In this document: piece by piece, positions 7,901-12,445 of the stretch
Numbering within the stretch: position 1 is the first letter of the stretch
Layout of the letters: each line of letters opens with the position of its first letter
Assembly: GCA_030625525.1 (NCBI GenBank)
Contig: DAOUQR010000006.1
Location: 1-12,445 of the forward strand
DNA: 12,445 nt
Source: Pseudomonadota bacterium
GTDB taxonomy: Bacteria; Pseudomonadota; Gammaproteobacteria; DAOUQR01
Direction: 5' to 3'
Program-made: the position numbers and the translations under genes
The notes under the pieces: model-generated
What the model was told of the DNA's origin: nothing
Databases searched by the model: none
What the model saw: only the letters and a program-made list of their open reading frames with translations

Positions 7901-8070
7901 CCCGGTGCGCGCACTAAAGTGACGCCAGCGGTAGGTCCGCTTGCGCGATTACGCAAGGCATACAAGCCAACAACAGTTGCACCAATCAGCACAACGCCTG
8001 TAAATATAATAATGACACGAGAACGTGCATCACCAAATAAATTACCTAAATTTTTCCACATGCTAGCCAT
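4966..8070 (-). CDS. icmE: IcmE/DotG, VirB10-like core-channel protein with a long repeat domain
   Basis: 1034 residues, matching the roughly 1048-residue Legionella DotG. DotG spans from the inner membrane towards the outer-membrane core and forms part of the central channel. Domains: short cytoplasmic start; one membrane span (about 19-37, IIIFTGVVLIGATVVGLYAL); linker to about 140; decapeptide-type repeat array (about 144-715) with consensus like LKAAGYTARELKNAGF; linker and helix-forming region (about 720-840); VirB10/TrbI-type C-terminal domain (about 845-1025) with KAGDIIFAVLNTAVNSDEPG, a KLIGSMRMPG strand and the GSLFASSFLEGYG segment. All 17 cysteines fall at or before residue 614. 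An AAGGA-type box inside the end of icmK precedes the ATG, which is 4 bases after the icmK stop. A second ATG three codons later (8061) is possible. Confidence 0.97.
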   Translation of the reverse strand: MASMWKNLGNLFGDARSRVIIIFTGVVLIGATVVGLYALRNRASGPTAGVTLVRAPGGIQSIPGSLDPSAQYAKLQEKQNLLQAQRALKTGGSALPTIIRTQKIGEGQTPKTQGAVGFQTLSREAMDGGIRKSLWLNNLKQANCSPASVNAATKQGATLKDIREICSCVQLKAAGFQAAELQPVCSCTALKAAGFNATDMKNSGYTAGQLRLCGYNACQLKAAGYTAQEMKDGGYTDGELKGAGYGDADIKAASGLPPGISAADVRRAGCSVDALKREREAGVSAAAIRRYSGCTAAQLKAAGYTARELKNAGFTPAELKAAGFTPAELRNAGFSAKQLRDAGFTPAQLRAAGYSPDQIRQAEDALPPGVTSEQVRRAGCDINALKRERAAGISAASIRRYAGCNAAQLKAAGYSDQDLKNAGFSPAEIARADQGLPPGVTTADIKKSGCSIEALKHEREKGVSAAAIRKYAGCSAAQLKAAGFGDQALKNAGFTPEEIAAANTALPPGITADDVRKAGCSAEALTKLRARGVSAAAIRKYSGCTAKQLKAAGYTAKELKNAGFFPSAVAAAMVPKNAAEAIKMLRKTGCNITALRKARALGVTARQIRNTIGCSAAALKAAGYTARELKNAGFTPAELKNAGFSAKQLRDAGFTAKQLANAGFSPKELKDAGFSAKQLKDAGLSAAQLRAAGFSPRSIKAAGYSKQALQDAGLLPKDMKPDATPSVTPPTQFGTTGSEPEKAVPTLGGQPVTDKALQAALARQASQMTEQRLEAKIQQRQGQMSSNASTIISGWAPVEQVYMAGDLAKKQADEESARAEGFSSAADRDKAKSKQAEIELAKHNMFKAGDIIFAVLNTAVNSDEPGPILATVVTGKYKGAKLIGSMRMPGNHAKKVILSFNLMSLPEANSTIPISAVGIDPNTARTAVATSYDRHLLLRYGSLFASSFLEGYGQSISTKGTMVTVNGSSTLLADAGRSASENAAVGLGKIGQRWGQQLAPIFNRPYTVKVKSGTSLGVLFTSDVASASTTNNLG
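5926..7641 (-). repeat. Decapeptide-type repeat array inside icmE
   Basis: Residues about 144-715 of DotG consist of degenerate 10-residue units (30 bases) of the form AAG(Y/F)(T/S)xxxLK. Clear copies include TARELKNAGF, TPAELKAAGF and SAKQLRDAGF. Runs of perfect 10-residue register occur at about 291-360 and 611-715. Between them, spacings of 11, 13 and 16 residues build a larger unit. Codon use differs between copies at synonymous positions, so the array is conserved more as protein than as DNA. Such a repeat region is characteristic of the DotG family. Confidence 0.9.
6346..6975 (-). repeat. Three tandem 70-codon (210-base) higher-order units in icmE
   Basis: Residues 366-435, 436-505 and 506-575 each start with LPPG(V/I)T and follow the same plan: an (A/S)GC, then GVSAAAIR(R/K)Y(A/S)GC or a close variant, LKAAG(Y/F), NAGF and a linker ending before the next LPPG. 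Internal glycine spacings are 13, 11, 10, 10, 16 and 10, totalling 70. A longer first unit (residues 256-365, bases 6976-7305) is 110 residues, meaning the same unit plus four extra decapeptides. A fifth, degenerate unit begins near residue 576 without LPPG. Confidence 0.88.
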
Positions 8071-8074
8071 ATGC

Positions 8075-9220
8075 TTAGCGTCCTTTGATATGTAATGTCA
8101 CCAATTGTCCGTGATCGGATGCTAGCAGCACCGAGGCATTAGGATTAGGCACTTGATAAGCATGCATCCCATCTGCACTTTCATAACTCCACTTATATCC
8201 AGGAGAAATCAGTGTCATACGCGTACGAATAAATAAATCATGCTTCGTCGTCCAAACGTCTGCAGCGCCGCCTAAAACTTCAAGAGCCGTACTCTTTGGC
8301 GGACGAATCCCATCTAACACGCCCAGCAATATTGCATTGTTACCATTCGGCAAGCCCTTACCAATCGGTAATAACTTAGCATTGGGACCATATCCTTGAA
8401 TACGCATATCAACACGATAATCAACTTCACGTTGACCAGGAATTAACTGCAGCATCACTGGCGTGTTGAGTCCCTGAAGTCGTATCGCCAAATTCGCCGT
8501 AATATACAAATCTTGCGACTGAATCATCAAAATATTACTTTTTCTATCCCACTGAATATTAAACGATTTCGGATTACCTAAATCGTAAGCCACGATCGGC
8601 CAAGGTGCACCCGTTTGATCCAAAAAGATAACGGAAGAGACCGTCCCTTTAGCCAAACGTACCACCGGTGGCGTGGATCCAGGGGATAATTTTACAAATT
8701 GTGATGTGGAAACAGGTTTAGGTGGTGTGCCCGCATGCGATGCTTCAGCAAATTTTGTGACATTATACATTTGACGTAAACGTAAAATTTGCTGCGGTGA
8801 GAGAGGCATTAAATTGCGTAACATGGAACGAAAAGCAGCTTCATCTATCGCACGTTGCGCAGGGGCATTCATCCCCGGCAAAGCAGGCCTGACTTGCTGT
8901 GGCCTCGCTTGTAGCGATGGACGAGCTTGCTGCAGTCGGGTTGCTGTCGCCTTCGAATGAAGTTGTTCATCTGCTAGAGGTCGGCGTGCAGCAGGTAGAG
9001 TAACACCTTGACGCGGCGTCAAAGACTGGGACGTCGAAATCGCAGCCCCTGGCTGTTGAGGCGTCACACGTTTAGCGACCTGACTTTGTAATGCACGCAA
9101 TTGTTGTAAGGTTTGTTCATCAACCCCACTTTGCGCCCCATTAATTGAAGCCAATCCAACCAAAGTAAGCAATACTATTTTTTTTATTTTTTTCATAAGC
9201 ATATTTGTTTTTTTGCGCAT
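8075..9220 (-). CDS. icmK: IcmK/DotH, outer-membrane core-complex protein
   Basis: 381 residues from the first ATG (Legionella about 360). DotH forms the outer-membrane part of the Dot/Icm core with DotC, DotD, DotG and DotK. A signal peptide is evident (MKKIKKIVLLTLVGLASING, cleavage near residue 29-31). A Q/P/R-rich low-complexity region follows (about 35-120), then AIDEAAFRSMLRNLMPLSP, then the highly conserved VirB9-like region (about 165-381). That region holds KLSPGSTPPVVRLAKGTVSS, DQTGAPWPIVAYDLG, LNTPVMLQLIPGQ and DYRVDMRIQGYGPNAK. The start is uncertain: no clear Shine-Dalgarno box precedes the ATG at 9220, and in-frame ATGs at 9202 and 9196 also leave a complete signal peptide. It begins 21 bases after the preceding dotI-like gene, and its last codons carry the icmE ribosome-binding site. 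Confidence 0.95.
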   Translation of the reverse strand: MRKKTNMLMKKIKKIVLLTLVGLASINGAQSGVDEQTLQQLRALQSQVAKRVTPQQPGAAISTSQSLTPRQGVTLPAARRPLADEQLHSKATATRLQQARPSLQARPQQVRPALPGMNAPAQRAIDEAAFRSMLRNLMPLSPQQILRLRQMYNVTKFAEASHAGTPPKPVSTSQFVKLSPGSTPPVVRLAKGTVSSVIFLDQTGAPWPIVAYDLGNPKSFNIQWDRKSNILMIQSQDLYITANLAIRLQGLNTPVMLQLIPGQREVDYRVDMRIQGYGPNAKLLPIGKGLPNGNNAILLGVLDGIRPPKSTALEVLGGAADVWTTKHDLFIRTRMTLISPGYKWSYESADGMHAYQVPNPNASVLLASDHGQLVTLHIKGR

Positions 9221-9241
9221 AATAGATGCTTTTTATCTGGA

Positions 9242-9853
9242 CTACAAGTAGCCCATTCTAAATCTTGCAATACCCACCCCCCGATTCGACTCTGTGGTAG
9301 GTATGCGCGTGATTAACATATCTACAACTAACGCTTGTTGTGAGGTTTGGCTAGCACTCGTATAGGTCACCAATAAAGGCAATTGTATACGCCAAGTATA
9401 GTTTCCCAGTAGCAAACCTTTTTCCAATACAATAGGATGGCGCGTTGCAACAGCCGCCACACGTAATTTTTTACTACTAACCGTTTGTAATATATTGGAA
9501 TTATTCATCGCCGTAACGAACTCGCTCCAACCACTACTTGTGAAAAACTGTTTCGCATTTAACAATTGCTGATTAAATTCAACCCAATCGTAGTTAAAAA
9601 TAGCAATGGCCGCCTGATTTGCCCAAAGCCTTACAGCAGCATCCGATTGGTTTGGCACATCAAGCGCTGTCAAGCGCGTTGTTTTACCGTTAAATGTTGT
9701 TTGGTAATAATCTCGAATCGGTGGGCTCACGGTCAAATAAGCCAACGCACCCACTAAAATGAAACTCACGCCCGTTGACAAAATGAGTAACGTAAAAATC
9801 CGCATCCGATTCGTGCGGTAGAAAGGATTTGGAGGAGCTGCAGGCTGCGCCAT
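9242..9853 (-). CDS. Second IcmL/DotI-like protein (divergent paralogue), VirB8-like
   Basis: 203 residues from ATG 9853, or 205 from the GTG at 9859 that overlaps the previous stop (GTGA). Counting from the GTG start: a proline-rich N-terminus, one membrane span (about 20-42), then a periplasmic VirB8-type domain (about 65-205). Conserved DotI landmarks are kept, including LWANQAAIAIFNYDWVEF, QFFTSSGW, a YTWRIQLPLLVTY strand and a final GVGIARF. It is clearly related to the gene just upstream but much more divergent, and further from Legionella DotI. Coxiella is also recorded with two IcmL copies, and this gene may be the equivalent of one of them. ATG 9853 is preferred because the G run 9861-9870 ends 7 bases before it and could pair with the anti-Shine-Dalgarno. 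The function is inferred: a partner or variant subunit in the DotI/DotJ inner-membrane complex. Confidence 0.9.
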   Translation of the reverse strand: MAQPAAPPNPFYRTNRMRIFTLLILSTGVSFILVGALAYLTVSPPIRDYYQTTFNGKTTRLTALDVPNQSDAAVRLWANQAAIAIFNYDWVEFNQQLLNAKQFFTSSGWSEFVTAMNNSNILQTVSSKKLRVAAVATRHPIVLEKGLLLGNYTWRIQLPLLVTYTSASQTSQQALVVDMLITRIPTTESNRGVGIARFRMGYL

Positions 9854-9855
9854 CG

Positions 9856-10509
9856 TCACGCCCCCCCCCCGGTTGGGCTCGCCGGATATTTAGGGGTGGC
9901 CACAAACTGAGCGATCCCTATTCCTCGAGGCGAGTTCAAGCTAGAAACACGTACGACCGTGACTCGAATAAGATAGTTTTCCGTCGCCTGTGTTCGCATA
10001 TTTTGGTACGTCACACGAATAGGCATTTCGATACGCCAAGCATAGCGCCCACCAATTCTACCGCGAAAAACAATATTCGGTGCAGCAGTAGCCTCCGCAG
10101 ACACAACATAATTTCTAGCAGACACCGCCTCTAAATTATTAGACTTTCTCAAAACTGACGTAAAATTCTTCCAGCCTTCCGGGGTAAAAAATTCGGATGC
10201 CGCTTCGAGCTCTTGCTTATAATTAACATAGTTATAGCTAAATGCCGCAACAATAGCCGAGTTAACCCACTGCAAAACAGCGTAATCTGGCTGATTAGGT
10301 CGACTTAGAGGGTATAAAGGCGTGATCCGACCACTCACTGAGGTTGGAAAATACAGTGGCTTAGGCGGATGCGTATATTGATAAAATAAAATAAAAACCA
10401 AACCGGCATTCAATATCAGCGACAACAAAAAAATAAACAAAACTCGATAATAGCTATCTTTATAGAATTGATAGCGTAATGTCACCAGCTTTGCTGCAGA
10501 TTCAACCAT
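9856..10509 (-). CDS. icmL: IcmL/DotI, VirB8-like inner-membrane protein
   Basis: 217 residues (Legionella DotI about 212). It has a short cytoplasmic N-terminus, one membrane span at about 23-44, then a periplasmic domain with a VirB8-like fold. Segments closely match Legionella DotI: NPPKP-type HPPKPLYFPT, LQWVNSAIVAAFSYNYVNY, EAASEFFTPEGW, SNNLEAV, GGRYAWRIEMP and LNSPRGIGIAQF. DotI and the truncated DotJ form an inner-membrane complex in Legionella. An AAGGA box lies 6 bases before the ATG, and the gene starts 3 bases after the icmM stop. The last codons read GGG GGG GGG GCG TGA within a ten-G run, giving an unusual tail PTGGGA not expected in the family. A one-base change there would fuse it with the next gene. 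Confidence 0.95.
   Translation of the reverse strand: MVESAAKLVTLRYQFYKDSYYRVLFIFLLSLILNAGLVFILFYQYTHPPKPLYFPTSVSGRITPLYPLSRPNQPDYAVLQWVNSAIVAAFSYNYVNYKQELEAASEFFTPEGWKNFTSVLRKSNNLEAVSARNYVVSAEATAAPNIVFRGRIGGRYAWRIEMPIRVTYQNMRTQATENYLIRVTVVRVSSLNSPRGIGIAQFVATPKYPASPTGGGA
9861..9870 (-). repeat. Ten-G homopolymer at the dotI / dotI-like junction
   Basis: Exactly ten C on the plus strand (ten G on the coding strand) lie in the last codons of icmL, one base before the GTG/TGA overlap. Runs of G this long are prone to slipped-strand mispairing and to sequencing error. The run also sits at Shine-Dalgarno distance (7 bases) from the ATG at 9853. No comparable homopolymer of G or C occurs elsewhere in the window. 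Confidence 0.9.
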
Positions 10510-10512
10510 GAT

Positions 10513-10830
10513 TTATCCTTGTGAAGCTTGGTTGTTGTTCATCCTAGGCAGACGTTTCTTTGTGATCTCCTCAGGAGGATCCGGTTTCAACAACGATGTG
10601 CTCGATAAATTGGGGGTATCTAATGGCGATAACTCCGTAATAAAACCCGCACCCGCCGCATTCGAAGCATAATAAGACGACTCACCGCGCGTAAAATATT
10701 GATAAGCGATACCGGTCGCCAACAATAATGTTAAAAAAAACGAACCCCAAGTCGATACCACTAATTTTCGATACAAATCACGATAATAATTTTTTTGTGA
10801 TTTAATCATTTCCATCGCACGTTTATTCAT
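10513..10830 (-). CDS. icmM: IcmM/DotJ, short DotI-related membrane protein
   Basis: 105 residues (Legionella DotJ about 94). The N-terminus MNKRAMEMIKSQKNYYRDLY precedes one membrane span (about 24-45) and a short periplasmic part with ELSPLDTPNLSS. Residues about 15-80 align by eye with the first 75-80 residues of DotI (YYRDLYRK against FYKDSYYR; ITELSPLDTPN against ITPLYPLSRPN), but the VirB8-like domain is absent. DotJ is known as a truncated DotI relative that forms a complex with it. It starts 14 bases after the icmN stop; only a weak GAG precedes the ATG. The C-terminal 25 residues are polar and proline/lysine/asparagine-rich. Identification rests on position, length and this similarity. 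Confidence 0.88.
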   Translation of the reverse strand: MNKRAMEMIKSQKNYYRDLYRKLVVSTWGSFFLTLLLATGIAYQYFTRGESSYYASNAAGAGFITELSPLDTPNLSSTSLLKPDPPEEITKKRLPRMNNNQASQG

Positions 10831-10844
10831 AGTTTACTCAGCCG

Positions 10845-11450
10845 TTATACACTTCGACGTCTAAAAGAAATTTCCACACGTCGATTGGTTGACCGCCCAT
10901 ACGGTGTGTGATTAGACGCGATTGGCATGGTGATCCCATAACCTTCCGCGTAAATAAATCTGACGTCAATATTTTGTAAAAACAAATAGTCTGACACATT
11001 TCTAGCTTGCTGACGGCTCAATATTTTTGCACGCATACGCTCTTGAACATTATCCGTATAACCCGCAATTTTAATGGTAACCTTTGGAAAGCAACTGAGG
11101 TATTCAGCAACAGCATCGAGGGTTTTATATGACTTCCACTTAATACGCGGGGTATCTGAGTAAAATACTTTATCGCTAGGTAAAACTAGCAGATAGTCTT
11201 CGCCTTGATGAATGAGCTTAATTCCATCTTTCACCAAAATATCTTGTAATTGAACCAAGCGATTTTTATTACTGACTCGCTTGACGGATTTATGTGTATC
11301 AGATAAATCTTTAATCTCGCGATTCGATCCCAAGATCACCTCTTGGGCCGGTTTGGTTTTAGACGGAACCCGATGAAGGCCCAAGCGTGCACAGCCAACC
11401 AACGCGAAACACATATAAAATAGTAACCCGATGCGCTTACCTGCAGACAC
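10845..11450 (-). CDS. icmN: IcmN/DotK, OmpA-family lipoprotein
   Basis: 201 residues from a GTG start. A lipoprotein signal is visible: basic n-region (MSAGKRIG), hydrophobic stretch and lipobox LVGC with C20 as the lipidated residue. After a polar linker (about 30-80), an OmpA-like domain occupies about 85-197. It shows IKIAGYTDN (131-134), LSRQQARNVSDYL (144-156), AEGYG (168-172) and NRRVEISF (189-196). DotK is an outer-membrane lipoprotein at the periphery of the Dot/Icm core. The acidic D133 expected to contact peptidoglycan is present, but the arginine of the LSxxRA motif is replaced by Q148. An AAGGA box 6 bases before the GTG supports the start. The gene follows a 94-base gap after dotL. 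Confidence 0.94.
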   Translation of the reverse strand: MSAGKRIGLLFYMCFALVGCARLGLHRVPSKTKPAQEVILGSNREIKDLSDTHKSVKRVSNKNRLVQLQDILVKDGIKLIHQGEDYLLVLPSDKVFYSDTPRIKWKSYKTLDAVAEYLSCFPKVTIKIAGYTDNVQERMRAKILSRQQARNVSDYLFLQNIDVRFIYAEGYGITMPIASNHTPYGRSTNRRVEISFRRRSV

Positions 11451-11456
11451 AAATAT

Positions 11457-11461
11457 TCCTT
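11457..11461 (-). promoter_or_regulatory. Ribosome-binding site supporting the GTG start of icmN
   Basis: AAGGA on the minus strand lies 6 bases before the GTG at 11448-11450. The first in-frame ATG is 12 codons later, inside the hydrophobic signal, so it would destroy the lipoprotein signal. The GTG is therefore the start. Confidence 0.75.
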
Positions 11462-11490
11462 TAATTTAAATAAAAAAATCAGTGGGGTAG

Positions 11491-11519
11491 AATAAATCAC
11501 ATCTTCGACATAGTTGCAA
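11491..11519 (-). promoter_or_regulatory. Candidate sigma-70 promoter upstream of icmN
   Basis: On the minus strand TTGCAA (11514-11519) and TTTATT (11491-11496) are separated by 17 bases, each matching the sigma-70 consensus at four of six positions. It lies in the only sizeable intergenic gap (11451-11544), which is AT-rich. This could drive icmN and the genes after it, separately from dotL. The match is weak and could arise by chance in AT-rich DNA. No convincing terminator hairpin was seen in the gap. Confidence 0.3.
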
Positions 11520-11544
11520 GAATGAAATCCAATCAAACAACAAA

Positions 11545-12445
11545 TTAATCAACTTCGCTGGATACTTTGTCTCGCTCTCTGCGGATGGATCCGCTGAGAT
11601 TTTTTAGCTTATCAGCAAGCTCAGATGCACTGATATGGTCAAGCGTTTCAGGTGGGTAATGGGTTGCGAACTGCATATCTTTGACGATCTCGGTCGCAAT
11701 GTTTTGTGCATGCTTATCTTGTTTACCACTTGCTCGCTCTAGGATTGAAATATTTTGTCTCACGTCAGTCCGCGTCATTAACGGTGATGTAAATTGCTCA
11801 TAATCATCTGTCACTGGAGGCGGTGCATCAAAAGCAACACGCATCGTTGTAAATACATTTAATTCGTCATCGGCTTCTTCTTCAAGAAAATCGTCCATTT
11901 CTTCCGGTTGTGAACGATTATGAAAATTAATCAGTGTCGTCACGCCACGCTCAATCGGATCCATGTATTCATTTTCACGGAGATTTTCTGCAATGAAATC
12001 AATTTCTTCATTGGCTACCAAGTTATCAATAAAAATATCGCCTCTATCCATCAATCCTTGAAAATGATTGATCCGCTTAACGAAGTCGGCCAACACTTGA
12101 TCGGAGGGGATTTCAACTTTGACGAATTGATTGAGACGCAATTGTTTCGTAGGTTTAGGATTGGCATAAAAACTTTTTGCACGAACAATTTTTGATTTAA
12201 AAAAGATATGCATTTCACCCAAGCCTTGATCTTTTAAATCAAGCAAATCGATCCTGGCGCGTTTTTCAAACGATGAACTTTTGGTATCCATATAGCTATT
12301 AGTCACGCTAGTTTCTTTCGTTTGGAACGCATCAACCTTAGTGACATACGCTTCACCGGCTGTTTTTGTGAAAAATTCCCAGGTTTCGGTGGGATCTTCG
12401 AGTTTCATACAGATTTTAATATTGGTGTTAGCGCCGATACTGGCG
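11545..12445 (-). CDS. icmO: IcmO/DotL, VirD4-type coupling ATPase (C-terminal part only)
   Basis: The frame is open to the right edge; 299 complete codons plus a stop are present, where a full Legionella DotL is about 783 residues, so the N-terminal membrane anchor and Walker motifs are outside. The first residues ASIGANTNIKIC followed by MKLEDPTETWEFF belong to the conserved ATPase core. The ATG at 12408 is internal and not a start. The rest covers the end of the ATPase domain (QLRLNQFVKVEIPSDQVLAD) and the C-terminal tail. In Legionella this tail binds DotN and then IcmS/IcmW and LvgA to recruit effectors. The tail has an acidic patch (EEMDDFLEEEADDEL) and ends in charged helix-like sequence (ADKLKNLSGSIRRERDKVSS). 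Transcription enters from the right. Confidence 0.95.
   Translation of the reverse strand, partial: ASIGANTNIKICMKLEDPTETWEFFTKTAGEAYVTKVDAFQTKETSVTNSYMDTKSSSFEKRARIDLLDLKDQGLGEMHIFFKSKIVRAKSFYANPKPTKQLRLNQFVKVEIPSDQVLADFVKRINHFQGLMDRGDIFIDNLVANEEIDFIAENLRENEYMDPIERGVTTLINFHNRSQPEEMDDFLEEEADDELNVFTTMRVAFDAPPPVTDDYEQFTSPLMTRTDVRQNISILERASGKQDKHAQNIATEIVKDMQFATHYPPETLDHISASELADKLKNLSGSIRRERDKVSSEVD

Larger units (their letters stand above)
1..12445 (-). other. Dot/Icm type IVB secretion gene cluster (part)
   Basis: Twelve consecutive minus-strand genes match the Dot/Icm series L-K-J-I-I'-H-G-F-E-P-N-O. Genes from dotK to dotO are spaced from a small overlap to 24 bases, which suggests one transcription unit. 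The only larger gap is 94 bases between dotL and dotK. Gene order follows the Legionella icm region, with one added dotI-like gene. Both ends of the window cut through genes (dotO on the left, dotL on the right), so the cluster continues outside. By synteny, dotM/icmP and icmQ/R/S/T relatives would be expected beyond the right edge, but they are not visible here. Confidence 0.97.

Noticed and set aside
11451..11490. T-rich stretch as a rho-independent terminator after dotL
   Set aside because: The run of T on the minus strand is not preceded by a convincing GC-rich stem-loop.
12406..12408. ATG at 12408 as the start of a short 287-residue protein
   Set aside because: The frame continues upstream to the window edge with conserved DotL sequence (GANTNIKIC directly before it), so the ATG is internal to DotL.

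Overview
The window is one stretch of a chromosomal-type Dot/Icm (type IVB) secretion locus. All twelve real genes lie on the minus strand in a tightly packed series. Read in transcription order (from high to low coordinate) they are icmO/dotL (3' part), icmN/dotK, icmM/dotJ, icmL/dotI, a second dotI-like gene, icmK/dotH, icmE/dotG, icmG/dotF, icmC/dotE, icmD/dotP, icmJ/dotN and icmB/dotO (5' part). Apart from the extra dotI copy this is the gene order known from Legionella. That order, the close protein similarity and the moderate G+C (roughly 40-45% by eye) point to a gammaproteobacterium of the order Legionellales (Legionella, Coxiella, Rickettsiella, Aquicella or Berkiella type), probably an intracellular bacterium of protists or arthropods. 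The genus cannot be fixed from the window.

Layout. 11545-12445 holds the C-terminal part of the coupling ATPase DotL, including its adaptor-binding tail. A 94-base gap (11451-11544) follows and contains a weak promoter candidate. From 11450 down to 2597 the genes are separated by 24 bases or fewer, or overlap, as in a single operon: lipoprotein DotK, three inner-membrane VirB8-like proteins (DotJ, DotI and a DotI paralogue), the core-complex proteins DotH and DotG, DotF, the small membrane proteins DotE and DotP, and the zinc protein DotN. The VirB4-type ATPase DotO fills 1-2596 and runs off the left edge. No tRNA, rRNA, insertion sequence, CRISPR array or plus-strand gene was seen, and no gene-free stretch exceeds 100 bases.

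How the parts work together (family knowledge). DotG and DotH belong to the envelope-spanning core, joined by DotK at the outer membrane. DotF, DotE, DotP, DotI and DotJ are inner-membrane parts. DotO is the energising ATPase. DotL with DotN and adaptors forms the coupling complex that selects effectors.

The most unusual signal is a run of ten G on the coding strand at the junction of the two dotI-like genes (9861-9870). Gain of one G, or a -1 slip, would bypass the first gene's stop codon and fuse the two proteins in frame. The run may also act as the ribosome-binding site of the second gene. Next is the architecture of DotG: a long decapeptide-type array organised into 70-residue higher-order units, each with a cysteine pair exactly 24 residues apart.
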